The notes below the pieces were generated by a model. That model saw only the letters and a list, made by a program, of their open reading frames with translations. It searched no databases and was not told the origin of the DNA. The position numbers and the translations under genes were made by a program. From UBA7672 sp034439955 (lineage in GTDB: Bacteria > Pseudomonadota > Alphaproteobacteria > Caulobacterales > Hyphomonadaceae), in contig JAWXBJ010000031.1 of assembly GCA_034439955.1 (NCBI GenBank), forward strand, positions 1-7,929: a stretch of DNA of 7,929 bases, given 5' to 3'. Positions 1 through 5,502 of this stretch are shown piece after piece; positions within the stretch are counted from its first letter, which is position 1; the number at the start of each line of letters is the position of its first letter.

Positions 1-74
1 CCGGCATTGATTCTGTCCCGACCGCCCTCATTCGCCGTCGCGCGACGTGAAGGCGGAAGACCGGTCCGGTCAAG

Positions 75-102
75 TTGACATTGTGGCAGGTGATCCGTCC
101 TT
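75..102 (+). promoter_or_regulatory. Possible promoter upstream of sufC
   Basis: A perfect consensus -35 hexamer, TTGACA, sits at 75-80, about 145 bases before the chosen sufC start. The matching -10 is poor: at a 16-base spacing it would be GTCCTT (97-102). Alphaproteobacterial sigma-70 promoters often tolerate weak -10 boxes, so an internal suf promoter is possible, but a chance hexamer is just as likely. I saw no convincing IscR, RirA or Fur-like palindrome beside it. Confidence 0.22.
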
Positions 103-208
103 GGGGCTCCCCGTCACTGGACTTTGGAACAGGACGGGACGAAACGTCTCTGCGGCCTCGCGGAGAGGGGCCGTCGTGCACATCTATGGTTGCAGGAACC
201 TCCGATCC

Positions 209-214
209 AGGAAG
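209..214 (+). promoter_or_regulatory. Ribosome binding site deciding the sufC start
   Basis: AGGAAG lies 10 bases before the ATG at 225. Together with the family-typical N-terminus MLELENLHAG, it supports ATG 225 over the in-frame upstream starts TTG 75 and ATG 186. Confidence 0.55.
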
Positions 215-224
215 CCGAACCTCT

Positions 225-992
225 ATGCTCGAGCTCGAAAACCTCCATGCCGGCGTCTCGACCGACGGCGGGCTGGCCAAGGCCATTCTCAATGGCGTCA
301 CCCTGTCGGTTCCGGCGGGGCAGGTTCACGCCGTGATGGGCCCCAATGGTTCCGGCAAATCGACGCTTTCCTATGTGCTGACCGGCCGCCCCGGCTACGA
401 AGTTACTCAAGGCTCGGCGACGCTCGACGGCCTGGATCTGACAGGGCTTGACCCTGAAGTCCGCGCGGCTCGGGGCTTGTTTCTCTCTTTCCAGTACCCG
501 CTGGAGATCGCCGGCGTGCCCGTGATGACCTTCGTTCGCACGGCCATGAACGCCCAGCGCAAGGCGCGCGGCGAACCCGAAATGTCCGCGCCGGATTATC
601 TGAGAAAGTCGAAGACGGTTGCGGCCTCGCTGAAGATCGATCCGCAGATGTTGAGCCGGCCCCTTAATGTCGGCTTTTCGGGTGGCGAGAAAAAGCGCCT
701 CGAAATCTACCAGATGATGATGCTGGAACCCCGCTTCATGATCCTGGACGAGACCGATTCCGGGCTCGACATCGATGCTTTGAGGATCGTCGCCGAGGGC
801 GTCAACGCGCTGCGCGCGCCGACGCGCGGCATGCTGGTAATCACGCACTATCAGCGCCTGCTGGACTACATAAAACCCGACCGCGTGCATGTGCTGGCGT
901 CGGGCCGGATCGTGGCGAGCGGCGGACCAGAACTGGCGTTCAGGCTGGAAAAGGAAGGCTATGACGGCGTGATCGCGGATGCGGCGCTGTGA
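225..992 (+). CDS. sufC: SufC, ATPase of the SUF Fe-S cluster assembly complex
   Basis: SufC is the cytoplasmic ABC-type ATPase of the SufBCD scaffold; ATP binding drives the conformational change needed for cluster assembly on SufB-SufD. The 255-residue protein has the family's usual length and a full set of ABC motifs: Walker A GPNGSGKST (39-47), Q-loop Gln in SFQYP (90), signature FSGGEKKR (151-158), Walker B FMILDETD (171-178, catalytic Glu176), D-loop SGLD (179-182) and switch His208 in ITHYQRLLDY. FSGGEKKR with ITHYQRLL is characteristic of SufC rather than of transporter ATPases, and there is no partner permease. ATG 225 is chosen because the family begins at MLELENLHAG; an in-frame extension back to 75 has no family similarity. 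Its TGA overlaps the GTG of sufD (GTGA, 989-992), implying translational coupling. sufB should lie upstream but is outside the window. Confidence 0.96.
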   Translation: MLELENLHAGVSTDGGLAKAILNGVTLSVPAGQVHAVMGPNGSGKSTLSYVLTGRPGYEVTQGSATLDGLDLTGLDPEVRAARGLFLSFQYPLEIAGVPVMTFVRTAMNAQRKARGEPEMSAPDYLRKSKTVAASLKIDPQMLSRPLNVGFSGGEKKRLEIYQMMMLEPRFMILDETDSGLDIDALRIVAEGVNALRAPTRGMLVITHYQRLLDYIKPDRVHVLASGRIVASGGPELAFRLEKEGYDGVIADAAL

Positions 993-1870
993 CCTCGATT
1001 GACGAACTGCCGAGCCGCCGGGTCGAGGGGTGGCGATGGACCGATCTCCGCTCCGCGCTGGCCGGCCACAACCCTCCGATGGCGGAGGGCGACAGACACG
1101 TCATTGCGCGCCTCGCGCAGGCTGCCGGGCGGATGTCCACTCGCGTCGTGGCGTCTGGGGAATCATCGGTCGAGATCGAGCGGCTCGGCGGCGCGGCGCT
1201 GGACGTGCAGGCGCTGGAATTCGACGTTCGCGAGGGGGCCGACCTGACATTAATCGTCCTGCAGGCCGGCGCGGAGACCGCACTTTCACACAGGAAGATC
1301 AGGTTGGGGGAACGCTCCGTGTTCCGGCAGTTTGTGCTGATGGATGGGGGAAGTCTCGCGCGGATTGAAACCGATGTTGAAATCGCCGGGGCCGGCGCGA
1401 CCGTGGAGATGTCAGCCGTCTATCTCGCGGCCGCCGGCAAGCATGCCGACCTCACCAGCCGGGTCGATCTCAGGGCCGAAGGCGCGATCGTTCGTCAGCT
1501 TGTTCGCGGCGCGGCCCGCAAGGGCGGGAGAGGTGTCTTTCAGGGCAAGTTCCATGTCGGTCGCGAGGCCCAGAAAACCGACGCACGGATGAAACACAAC
1601 GCGCTCCTGCTGGAGGAAGGCGCCGAGGTCTTCGCCAAGCCGGAACTTGAAATCTACGCCGACGACGTGCAATGCGCTCATGGCAATACGGCCGGCCAGC
1701 TCGACGAGGCGGCGATCTTTTACTTGCGTTCGCGCGGGATTCCCGACGCGCAGGCGCGAGCCATGATCACGCGGGCCTTCCTGTTCGAGGCAATTCCCGA
1801 CTGGCTCGACGCGGCTGTCCGGACGGAAGCAGAGGGCCGCATCGACGCCTGGCTGGAGGCCGCGCCGTGA
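989..1870 (+). CDS. sufD: SufD, scaffold partner of SufB (compact form)
   Basis: SufD pairs with SufB on a SufC dimer to form the cluster-building scaffold and is thought to help iron entry. The 293-residue protein starts almost directly at the conserved LPSRRVEGWRWTDLR block (7-21), continues as an Ala/Gly-rich beta-helix-type region (about 60-210), and ends with the diagnostic C-terminal block CAHGNTAGQLDE (229-240) and IFYLRSRGI (243-251). His231 matches the conserved SufD histidine (His360 in E. coli) that faces the SufB cysteine at the cluster site. E. coli SufD is about 423 residues, so much of the N-terminal helical part is missing here. GTG 989 is the start because it overlaps the sufC stop and no upstream start is possible without deep overlap. 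It overlaps sufS by GTGA at 1867-1870. The alternative, SufB, is less likely because of the length and the gene order. Confidence 0.93.
   Translation: MTSIDELPSRRVEGWRWTDLRSALAGHNPPMAEGDRHVIARLAQAAGRMSTRVVASGESSVEIERLGGAALDVQALEFDVREGADLTLIVLQAGAETALSHRKIRLGERSVFRQFVLMDGGSLARIETDVEIAGAGATVEMSAVYLAAAGKHADLTSRVDLRAEGAIVRQLVRGAARKGGRGVFQGKFHVGREAQKTDARMKHNALLLEEGAEVFAKPELEIYADDVQCAHGNTAGQLDEAAIFYLRSRGIPDAQARAMITRAFLFEAIPDWLDAAVRTEAEGRIDAWLEAAP
1855..1859 (+). promoter_or_regulatory. Ribosome binding site of sufS inside sufD
   Basis: GGAGG within the last codons of sufD lies 7 bases before GTG 1867. It fixes the sufS start there and argues against the longer in-frame reading from 1672, whose extra 65 residues are only the shifted frame of sufD. 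Confidence 0.7.
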
Positions 1871-3087
1871 CCGCGTTCGACATCGCCGCGATCCGCGCGC
1901 AATTTCCCATCCTCAAACGGCGGGTCAACGGCCATCCGCTGGTCTACCTCGACAACGCCGCTTCGGCGCAGAAGCCGGACGCTGTGATCGACGCCATGTC
2001 GGATGCCATGCGGCATTCCTACGCCAACGTGCATCGCGGCATTCACACGCTCGCCAACGAGACGACACAGGCTTACGAGTCCGCGCGCGAAAGCGTCCGC
2101 CGGCTGATCAACGCCGAGACCGTCGACCAGGTGGTGTTCACCAGCGGCGCCACGAAAGCGATCAACATCGTGGCGGCGGGTCTGGGGGCGCGCATCCAGC
2201 CAGGCGAGGAGATCGTGCTCTCGGTGATGGAGCACCATTCCAACATCGTGCCCTGGAATTTCCTGCGCGAGCGGCGCGGCGCCGTGCTGCGCTGGATCGA
2301 GCTGCTGCCGGACGGGTCGCTGGATTTGGATAGCCTCGCGGCCGCGCTGGGGCCAAAAACCCGAATGCTCGCACTGACCCACATGTCCAACGTCCTGGGC
2401 ACGGTTCCCGACGTGGGGCGCGCCATCGAGATGGCCCACAGCGTTGGCGCCGATGTGCTGCTGGACGGTTGCCAGGCGGTGGTGAACCTCCCGATCGACG
2501 TCCGGGCGCTCGACGCGGACTACTATGTTTTCTCGGGTCACAAGCTCTATGGGCCGACGGGAATCGGCGTCCTTTACGGAAAAAGCGACAAGCTCGAGGC
2601 CCTGCCGCCCTTCGAGGGCGGCGGCGAGATGATCGAGACGGTGACGCGCGAGGCGATCACCTACAATTCCCCGCCACACCGTTTCGAAGCCGGGACACCG
2701 CCCATAATTGAAGCGATCGGGCTGGGCGCGGCCATCTCCTGGCTTGAAGGGATCGACCGCGTGGCTGCCAACGCCTACAAACAAGCCCTGCTTGCCCGGG
2801 CTGTCGAGGCGCTGCGCGGTGTCAACGGGCTGACCATCCATGGTACGGCCGAGGGCAAGGGGCCCGTGCTGACGTTTTCGCTAGAAGGTCTGCACCCTCA
2901 CGACATCGCCCAGATTCTTGATCGGCAGGGCGTCGCCATCCGCGCCGGCCATCATTGCGCCCAGCCACTGATGTCCCATCTAGGGGTTACGGCTACAGCC
3001 AGGGCGAGCTTTGGCGTGTACAATACAGTGGAAGAGGTGGACCTTTTCGTGAACGCGCTGCACAAGGCGCGTGTGATGCTGAGTTAG
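1867..3087 (+). CDS. sufS: SufS, group II cysteine desulfurase
   Basis: SufS is a PLP enzyme that turns L-cysteine into alanine and an enzyme-bound persulfide, the sulfur source for clusters built on SufBCD. The 406-residue protein has the family's length and aligns position for position with E. coli SufS at key sites: His123 in MEHHSN (stacks on PLP), Asp200 and Gln203 in LLDGCQA, Lys226 in SGHKLYGPTG (Schiff base), Cys364 in RAGHHCAQPLM (persulfide) and Arg379 (substrate carboxylate). The short RAGHHCAQP loop marks group II (SufS/CsdA) rather than IscS/NifS. The GTG start overlaps the sufD stop (GTGA) and has GGAGG 7 bases upstream. No sufE or sufU partner gene is visible in the window, so the sulfur acceptor must be encoded elsewhere. 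Confidence 0.97.
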   Translation: MTAFDIAAIRAQFPILKRRVNGHPLVYLDNAASAQKPDAVIDAMSDAMRHSYANVHRGIHTLANETTQAYESARESVRRLINAETVDQVVFTSGATKAINIVAAGLGARIQPGEEIVLSVMEHHSNIVPWNFLRERRGAVLRWIELLPDGSLDLDSLAAALGPKTRMLALTHMSNVLGTVPDVGRAIEMAHSVGADVLLDGCQAVVNLPIDVRALDADYYVFSGHKLYGPTGIGVLYGKSDKLEALPPFEGGGEMIETVTREAITYNSPPHRFEAGTPPIIEAIGLGAAISWLEGIDRVAANAYKQALLARAVEALRGVNGLTIHGTAEGKGPVLTFSLEGLHPHDIAQILDRQGVAIRAGHHCAQPLMSHLGVTATARASFGVYNTVEEVDLFVNALHKARVMLS

Positions 3088-3094
3088 GGAAGAC

Positions 3095-3142
3095 ATGCCG
3101 GACCTGATTGAGCGGCGTCTTGAAATGGCGGATGGGGCCTGA
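3095..3142 (+). CDS. Possible 15-codon ORF coupled to sufT
   Basis: In the 54-base gap between sufS and sufT a short ORF reads MPDLIERRLEMADGA and stops with TGA 3140-3142, overlapping the sufT ATG as TGATG. An AGGGA stretch at 3086-3090 precedes its ATG by only four bases, a poor but usable spacing. Such an arrangement could couple sufT translation to the upstream genes. It may equally be chance, since short ORFs are common in GC-rich DNA and the peptide matches no family I know. Confidence 0.2.
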   Translation: MPDLIERRLEMADGA

Positions 3143-3537
3143 TGGCCGACGATCTGAAACACGACATCACTGACGCCAGTCTCGCCTACCAACGCGACGA
3201 CGAGGCGCCGACGACAATCCCGCAGGAGGAACTTGACCGCATCACCGACGAGCTGATCCAGAGCTTCAAGCAGGTCTACGATCCCGAAATCCCGGTCGAC
3301 ATCTATGAGCTGGGTCTGATCTACAAGGTTGATATCAATGACGATTACCATGTGGACATCGAAATGACCCTGACCGCTCCGGCCTGTCCCGTGGCGGGGG
3401 AGATGCCCGGATGGGTCGAGGACGCTGCCCGCAAGGTGCCGGGAATCAAATCCGCCAAGGCCAGTCTTGTCTTCGATCCCCCCTGGGACCCGTCGCGCAT
3501 GTCGGACGAGGCCCGCCTCCAGCTCAACATGTTGTAA
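3142..3537 (+). CDS. sufT: SufT, DUF59/MIP18-family Fe-S maturation factor
   Basis: This 131-residue cytoplasmic protein is a SufT-type DUF59 (MIP18 family) member, which supports late Fe-S protein maturation, especially under high cluster demand. Visible marks are a variable acidic N-terminal stretch (1-35), the conserved YDPEIPVDIYELGLIYKV block (46-63, with the DPE motif at 47-49), MTLTAPACPVAGEMP (75-89) with the conserved Cys82, and the C-terminal VFDPPWDPSRMSDEARLQL (110-128) typical of the suf-operon form. ATG 3142 has GGATGGGG at 3130-3137, four bases before it, and overlaps the stop of a small upstream ORF. Its place between sufS and sufA is the common alphaproteobacterial layout. 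A phenylacetate-degradation PaaD relative is the other DUF59 type, but the context rules it out. Confidence 0.94.
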   Translation: MADDLKHDITDASLAYQRDDEAPTTIPQEELDRITDELIQSFKQVYDPEIPVDIYELGLIYKVDINDDYHVDIEMTLTAPACPVAGEMPGWVEDAARKVPGIKSAKASLVFDPPWDPSRMSDEARLQLNML

Positions 3538-3566
3538 GGGCCCGTTAGGGTAATCATCTAGACGCC

Positions 3567-3938
3567 ATGGCCAGACGCCCCCGCCCCAAGGTTGTGACCC
3601 TGAGCGACGCCGCCGCAGATCGCGTGCGCGAAGTGATGGAGGACAAGTTTGCTTCCGGAAACGGAGGGTTTCTCCGCGTCGGTGTCAAGAACGCCGGCTG
3701 CGCGGGCATGGAATACACGATGTCCTACACCGACGAGCCCGCCGTCCTGGATGAGCGTGTGTCTGACAATGGTGTGGAGATCGTCATCGACGGCAAGGCT
3801 GTTCTGTTCCTTCTCGGTTCGACAATCGATTACGAGAGCACACCGCTTCATTCGAAATTCGTCTTCCGCAATCCCAACCAGACAGACGCCTGCGGGTGCG
3901 GAGAAAGCGTGACGATCGTGCCGGCGGCAGTCGAATAG
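3567..3938 (+). CDS. sufA: SufA, A-type Fe-S cluster carrier
   Basis: A-type carriers accept clusters from the SufBCD scaffold and deliver them to apoproteins. The 123-residue protein carries the three ligand cysteines of the family: Cys45 in KNAGCAGMEY and Cys109 and Cys111 in the C-terminal ACGCGES motif. The central region with LFLLGSTIDYE (80-90) and SKFVFRNPNQ (96-105) is also typical. The N-terminus MARRPRPKVV is short and basic. The gene starts 29 bases after sufT; the Shine-Dalgarno is weak, the nearest AGGG being 17 bases before ATG 3567. The family name (SufA, IscA or ErpA) cannot be settled by the cysteines alone; position at the end of the suf cluster favours SufA. Confidence 0.94.
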   Translation: MARRPRPKVVTLSDAAADRVREVMEDKFASGNGGFLRVGVKNAGCAGMEYTMSYTDEPAVLDERVSDNGVEIVIDGKAVLFLLGSTIDYESTPLHSKFVFRNPNQTDACGCGESVTIVPAAVE

Positions 3939-3948
3939 GTCGGACGTC

Positions 3949-4317
3949 ATGGCCATGACGCCGGGATTTGCTGAATTCGTCGTCGATCTTCTCACCGGAC
4001 TTGGTCCGGTCGAGGTCAAGTGCATGTTCGGCGGGGGCGGGGTCTATCTCGACGGCGTGATGTTCGGCCTGATCGACGATGACGTGCTGTATGTCAGGAC
4101 CGACGACGTTCTGGCTGCGGAGCTGAAAGCCGAGGGCTCCAGCCCATGGGTCTATGCCACGAAGAAGGATCCGGGCGGCCGGGCGACAACCAACTGGAGT
4201 ATGCCGGTCAGCGCAATGGACGATCCGGCCCAAGCTGTCGCAATCGCCCGCCGGGCGCTTGATGTCGCGGCAGGCATACGCGCCGCGAAGGGAGGGAAGA
4301 GGACGAAGCGTACCTGA
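3949..4317 (+). CDS. TfoX N-terminal-domain protein of unknown role
   Basis: The 122-residue protein matches the TfoX/Sxy N-terminal domain: a helix (about 5-18), then LGPVEVKCMFGGGGVYLDG (18-36) with the family's MFGG signature, MFGLIDDDVLYVRTDD (38-53), an aromatic strand region (about 64-86) and a C-terminal helix (93-115) ending in a lysine/arginine-rich tail. The C-terminal domain of full-length Sxy/TfoX (about 200 residues) is absent; single-domain forms are common in alphaproteobacteria and their function is not known. In gammaproteobacteria the full protein works with CRP to induce competence, which should not be assumed here. It begins 10 bases after the sufA stop, with GGA at 3942-3944 upstream, so it is probably co-transcribed with suf. 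ATG 3955 is an alternative start. The name is sure at domain level only. Confidence 0.85.
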   Translation: MAMTPGFAEFVVDLLTGLGPVEVKCMFGGGGVYLDGVMFGLIDDDVLYVRTDDVLAAELKAEGSSPWVYATKKDPGGRATTNWSMPVSAMDDPAQAVAIARRALDVAAGIRAAKGGKRTKRT

Positions 4318-4327
4318 GCGCCTCTGC

Positions 4328-5392
4328 CTATGCGGCGTTGTTCACCGTGACCGGCGGCAGGGCGGTTTCGAGCGTCACGCGGTTGCGGCCATTGCGCTTC
4401 GAGAAGTAGAGACACTCGTCGGCGCGCGCGATGATCTGGCTGACAGTTTCTCCAGGCGTGTAGATCGCTCCGCCGAACGACACGGTGACTGCGCCGATCG
4501 TCTCGTTGGTGGACCTCCGCACAAGACGCTTGACCTCGATCGCGGTGCGAATCTGGTCGGCGATCCGTCCCGCCTGCTTGAGCGGCGTGCGCGGCATGAC
4601 GACGGCGAATTCCTCGCCGCCATAGCGTGCCACCAGGTGGTCCGGAAGGGCGAACTTGGTCAGTGCGGAGGCGACAAAACGGATCACCTGGTCGCCGGTC
4701 TGATGTCCCCATGTATCGTTGAAAGACTTGAAATGATCGATATCGCACAGGATGAGGGACAGTTCGGATTTGTCGGCGTCGGCCTCCTCTTTCCGGAGTC
4801 GCAGCGTTTCGTCGAACAGCTTGCGGTTGGCGACGCCGGTCAGGGCGTCGGTCAGGGCTTCGGCGCGCGCCTGGCGAAGTGAGGTGCGCAGCTTGTCCAT
4901 TTCGCTCGATGACTGCGCCAGCTTGTGCGATAGGTTGGAGTTCTGTTTCGACATTTCGGTCGTGGCGCTCGCCAGCACGTTGATGAGGCGCTTCAGCGCG
5001 TCCCCGTCCATGGTCTGGGACACTAGCGACTCGGCCGCGATGTTCAGCGTGGCGCCGTAGCGCTCCGTCGTGGCGCCGGCCTTCTTCAACGCATCCAGCG
5101 CATCCGCGATCTCGTGCGCGATCCGCGAGCCTGTTTCCATGACCTGGGTCGATAAGTGGGTCGTGGAGAAGAACCGCTCGTAAAGCTCTTCCATGTCAAT
5201 ATTGCTGATCGAGCGCCCGGACGACAGCAGAGCGTCGAGCGCGACGCGGAGATCGGGCGAGGAATTCGTGAGGTAGGTGAGCCACACCTCGTAGTTCTGC
5301 GGGCTGACCGGCAGTAGCTTCGAGCCGATCTCGTCGATTGTCTTGTGGCCGATGGCAAGACCCGCCGGGCCCATCAGATCATTGTTCAACAT
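4328..5392 (-). CDS. GGDEF diguanylate cyclase with helical N-terminal region
   Basis: This enzyme should make cyclic di-GMP from two GTP. Of its 354 residues, about 1-170 are helical and hydrophilic, with a block PQNYEVWLTYLTNSSPDLR (31-49) seen before many proteobacterial GGDEF domains and a likely coiled coil at about 130-178 that would help dimerisation. No signal peptide or membrane segment is seen, so it is cytoplasmic. The GGDEF domain runs from about 179 to 342: DALTGVANRKLFDETL (182-197), metal and substrate residues in CDIDHFKSFNDTWGH (216-230, with Asp217 and Asn225) and an intact RYGGEEF active loop (256-262). The inhibitory I-site RxxD normally five residues before this loop reads LPDH (249-252), so product inhibition through it is unlikely. 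ATG 5392 has AGGGGCGG just upstream. The gene faces the TfoX-domain gene with a 10-base gap and no obvious terminator. Confidence 0.92.
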   Translation of the reverse strand: MLNNDLMGPAGLAIGHKTIDEIGSKLLPVSPQNYEVWLTYLTNSSPDLRVALDALLSSGRSISNIDMEELYERFFSTTHLSTQVMETGSRIAHEIADALDALKKAGATTERYGATLNIAAESLVSQTMDGDALKRLINVLASATTEMSKQNSNLSHKLAQSSSEMDKLRTSLRQARAEALTDALTGVANRKLFDETLRLRKEEADADKSELSLILCDIDHFKSFNDTWGHQTGDQVIRFVASALTKFALPDHLVARYGGEEFAVVMPRTPLKQAGRIADQIRTAIEVKRLVRRSTNETIGAVTVSFGGAIYTPGETVSQIIARADECLYFSKRNGRNRVTLETALPPVTVNNAA

Positions 5393-5396
5393 GCAA

Positions 5397-5404
5397 CCGC
5401 CCCT
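5397..5404 (-). promoter_or_regulatory. Ribosome binding site of the diguanylate cyclase gene
   Basis: Read on the - strand, AGGGGCGG ends four bases before ATG 5392. This supports that start codon. Confidence 0.55.
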
Positions 5405-5434
5405 GTGACCGAGTCTTGGGTGAACAGTGGGTAA

Positions 5435-5449
5435 AATCGGTTACCGATT
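5435..5449. promoter_or_regulatory. Perfect 15-base inverted repeat, possible operator of the cyclase gene
   Basis: AATCGGT-T-ACCGATT is a perfect palindrome with 7-base arms around a single central base, 43 bases upstream of the cyclase start on the - strand and in the only 110-base gap between it and the helicase. The symmetry and place suit binding of a dimeric regulator. As an RNA hairpin it would have almost no loop, so a DNA role is more likely. No clear -35/-10 pair could be assigned next to it, and I cannot name the regulator. Confidence 0.4.
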
Positions 5450-5502
5450 GCCTAAGATCGCATCCGGTCCGAAAGGAGGCGTTAACCGTCGCGGCCCGGC
5501 GC

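Larger units (their letters stand above)
1..224. other. Region upstream of sufC without an identifiable gene
   Basis: This 224-base stretch lies before the first recognised gene. Frames entering from the left edge stop quickly: one at TGA 48-50, one at TGA 76-78 and one at TGA 8-10. At most a short C-terminal tail of an upstream gene could be present, and I do not recognise any of these tails. They do not resemble the end of SufB, which normally precedes sufC. The sufC frame is open from 51, but the translation of 75-224 has no likeness to the SufC family. I read the region as intergenic or leader DNA, possibly carrying a promoter. It could also be the gap after a small unrecognised gene that starts outside the window. 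Confidence 0.5.

Noticed and set aside
75..224. In-frame N-terminal extension of sufC (starts TTG 75 or ATG 186)
   Set aside because: The SufC family begins at MLELENLHAG; the extension has no family likeness, and ATG 225 has its own AGGAAG site.
1672..1866. 65-residue N-terminal extension of sufS
   Set aside because: It lies wholly within sufD in another frame. GTG 1867 with GGAGG upstream gives the normal 406-residue enzyme with E. coli-like residue numbering.
1720..2841. 373-codon open frame antisense to sufS
   Set aside because: Long antisense frames are usual opposite GC-rich genes; the translation shows no domain and the sense gene is certain.
4154..4882. 242-codon + strand frame across the TfoX and cyclase genes
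   Set aside because: It is antisense to the GGDEF domain, has no recognisable motif and overlaps two well-supported genes.
5471..5481. Strong GAAAGGAGG ribosome-binding-like sequence on the + strand
   Set aside because: No start codon follows at a usable distance and the region is the gap between two - strand genes.
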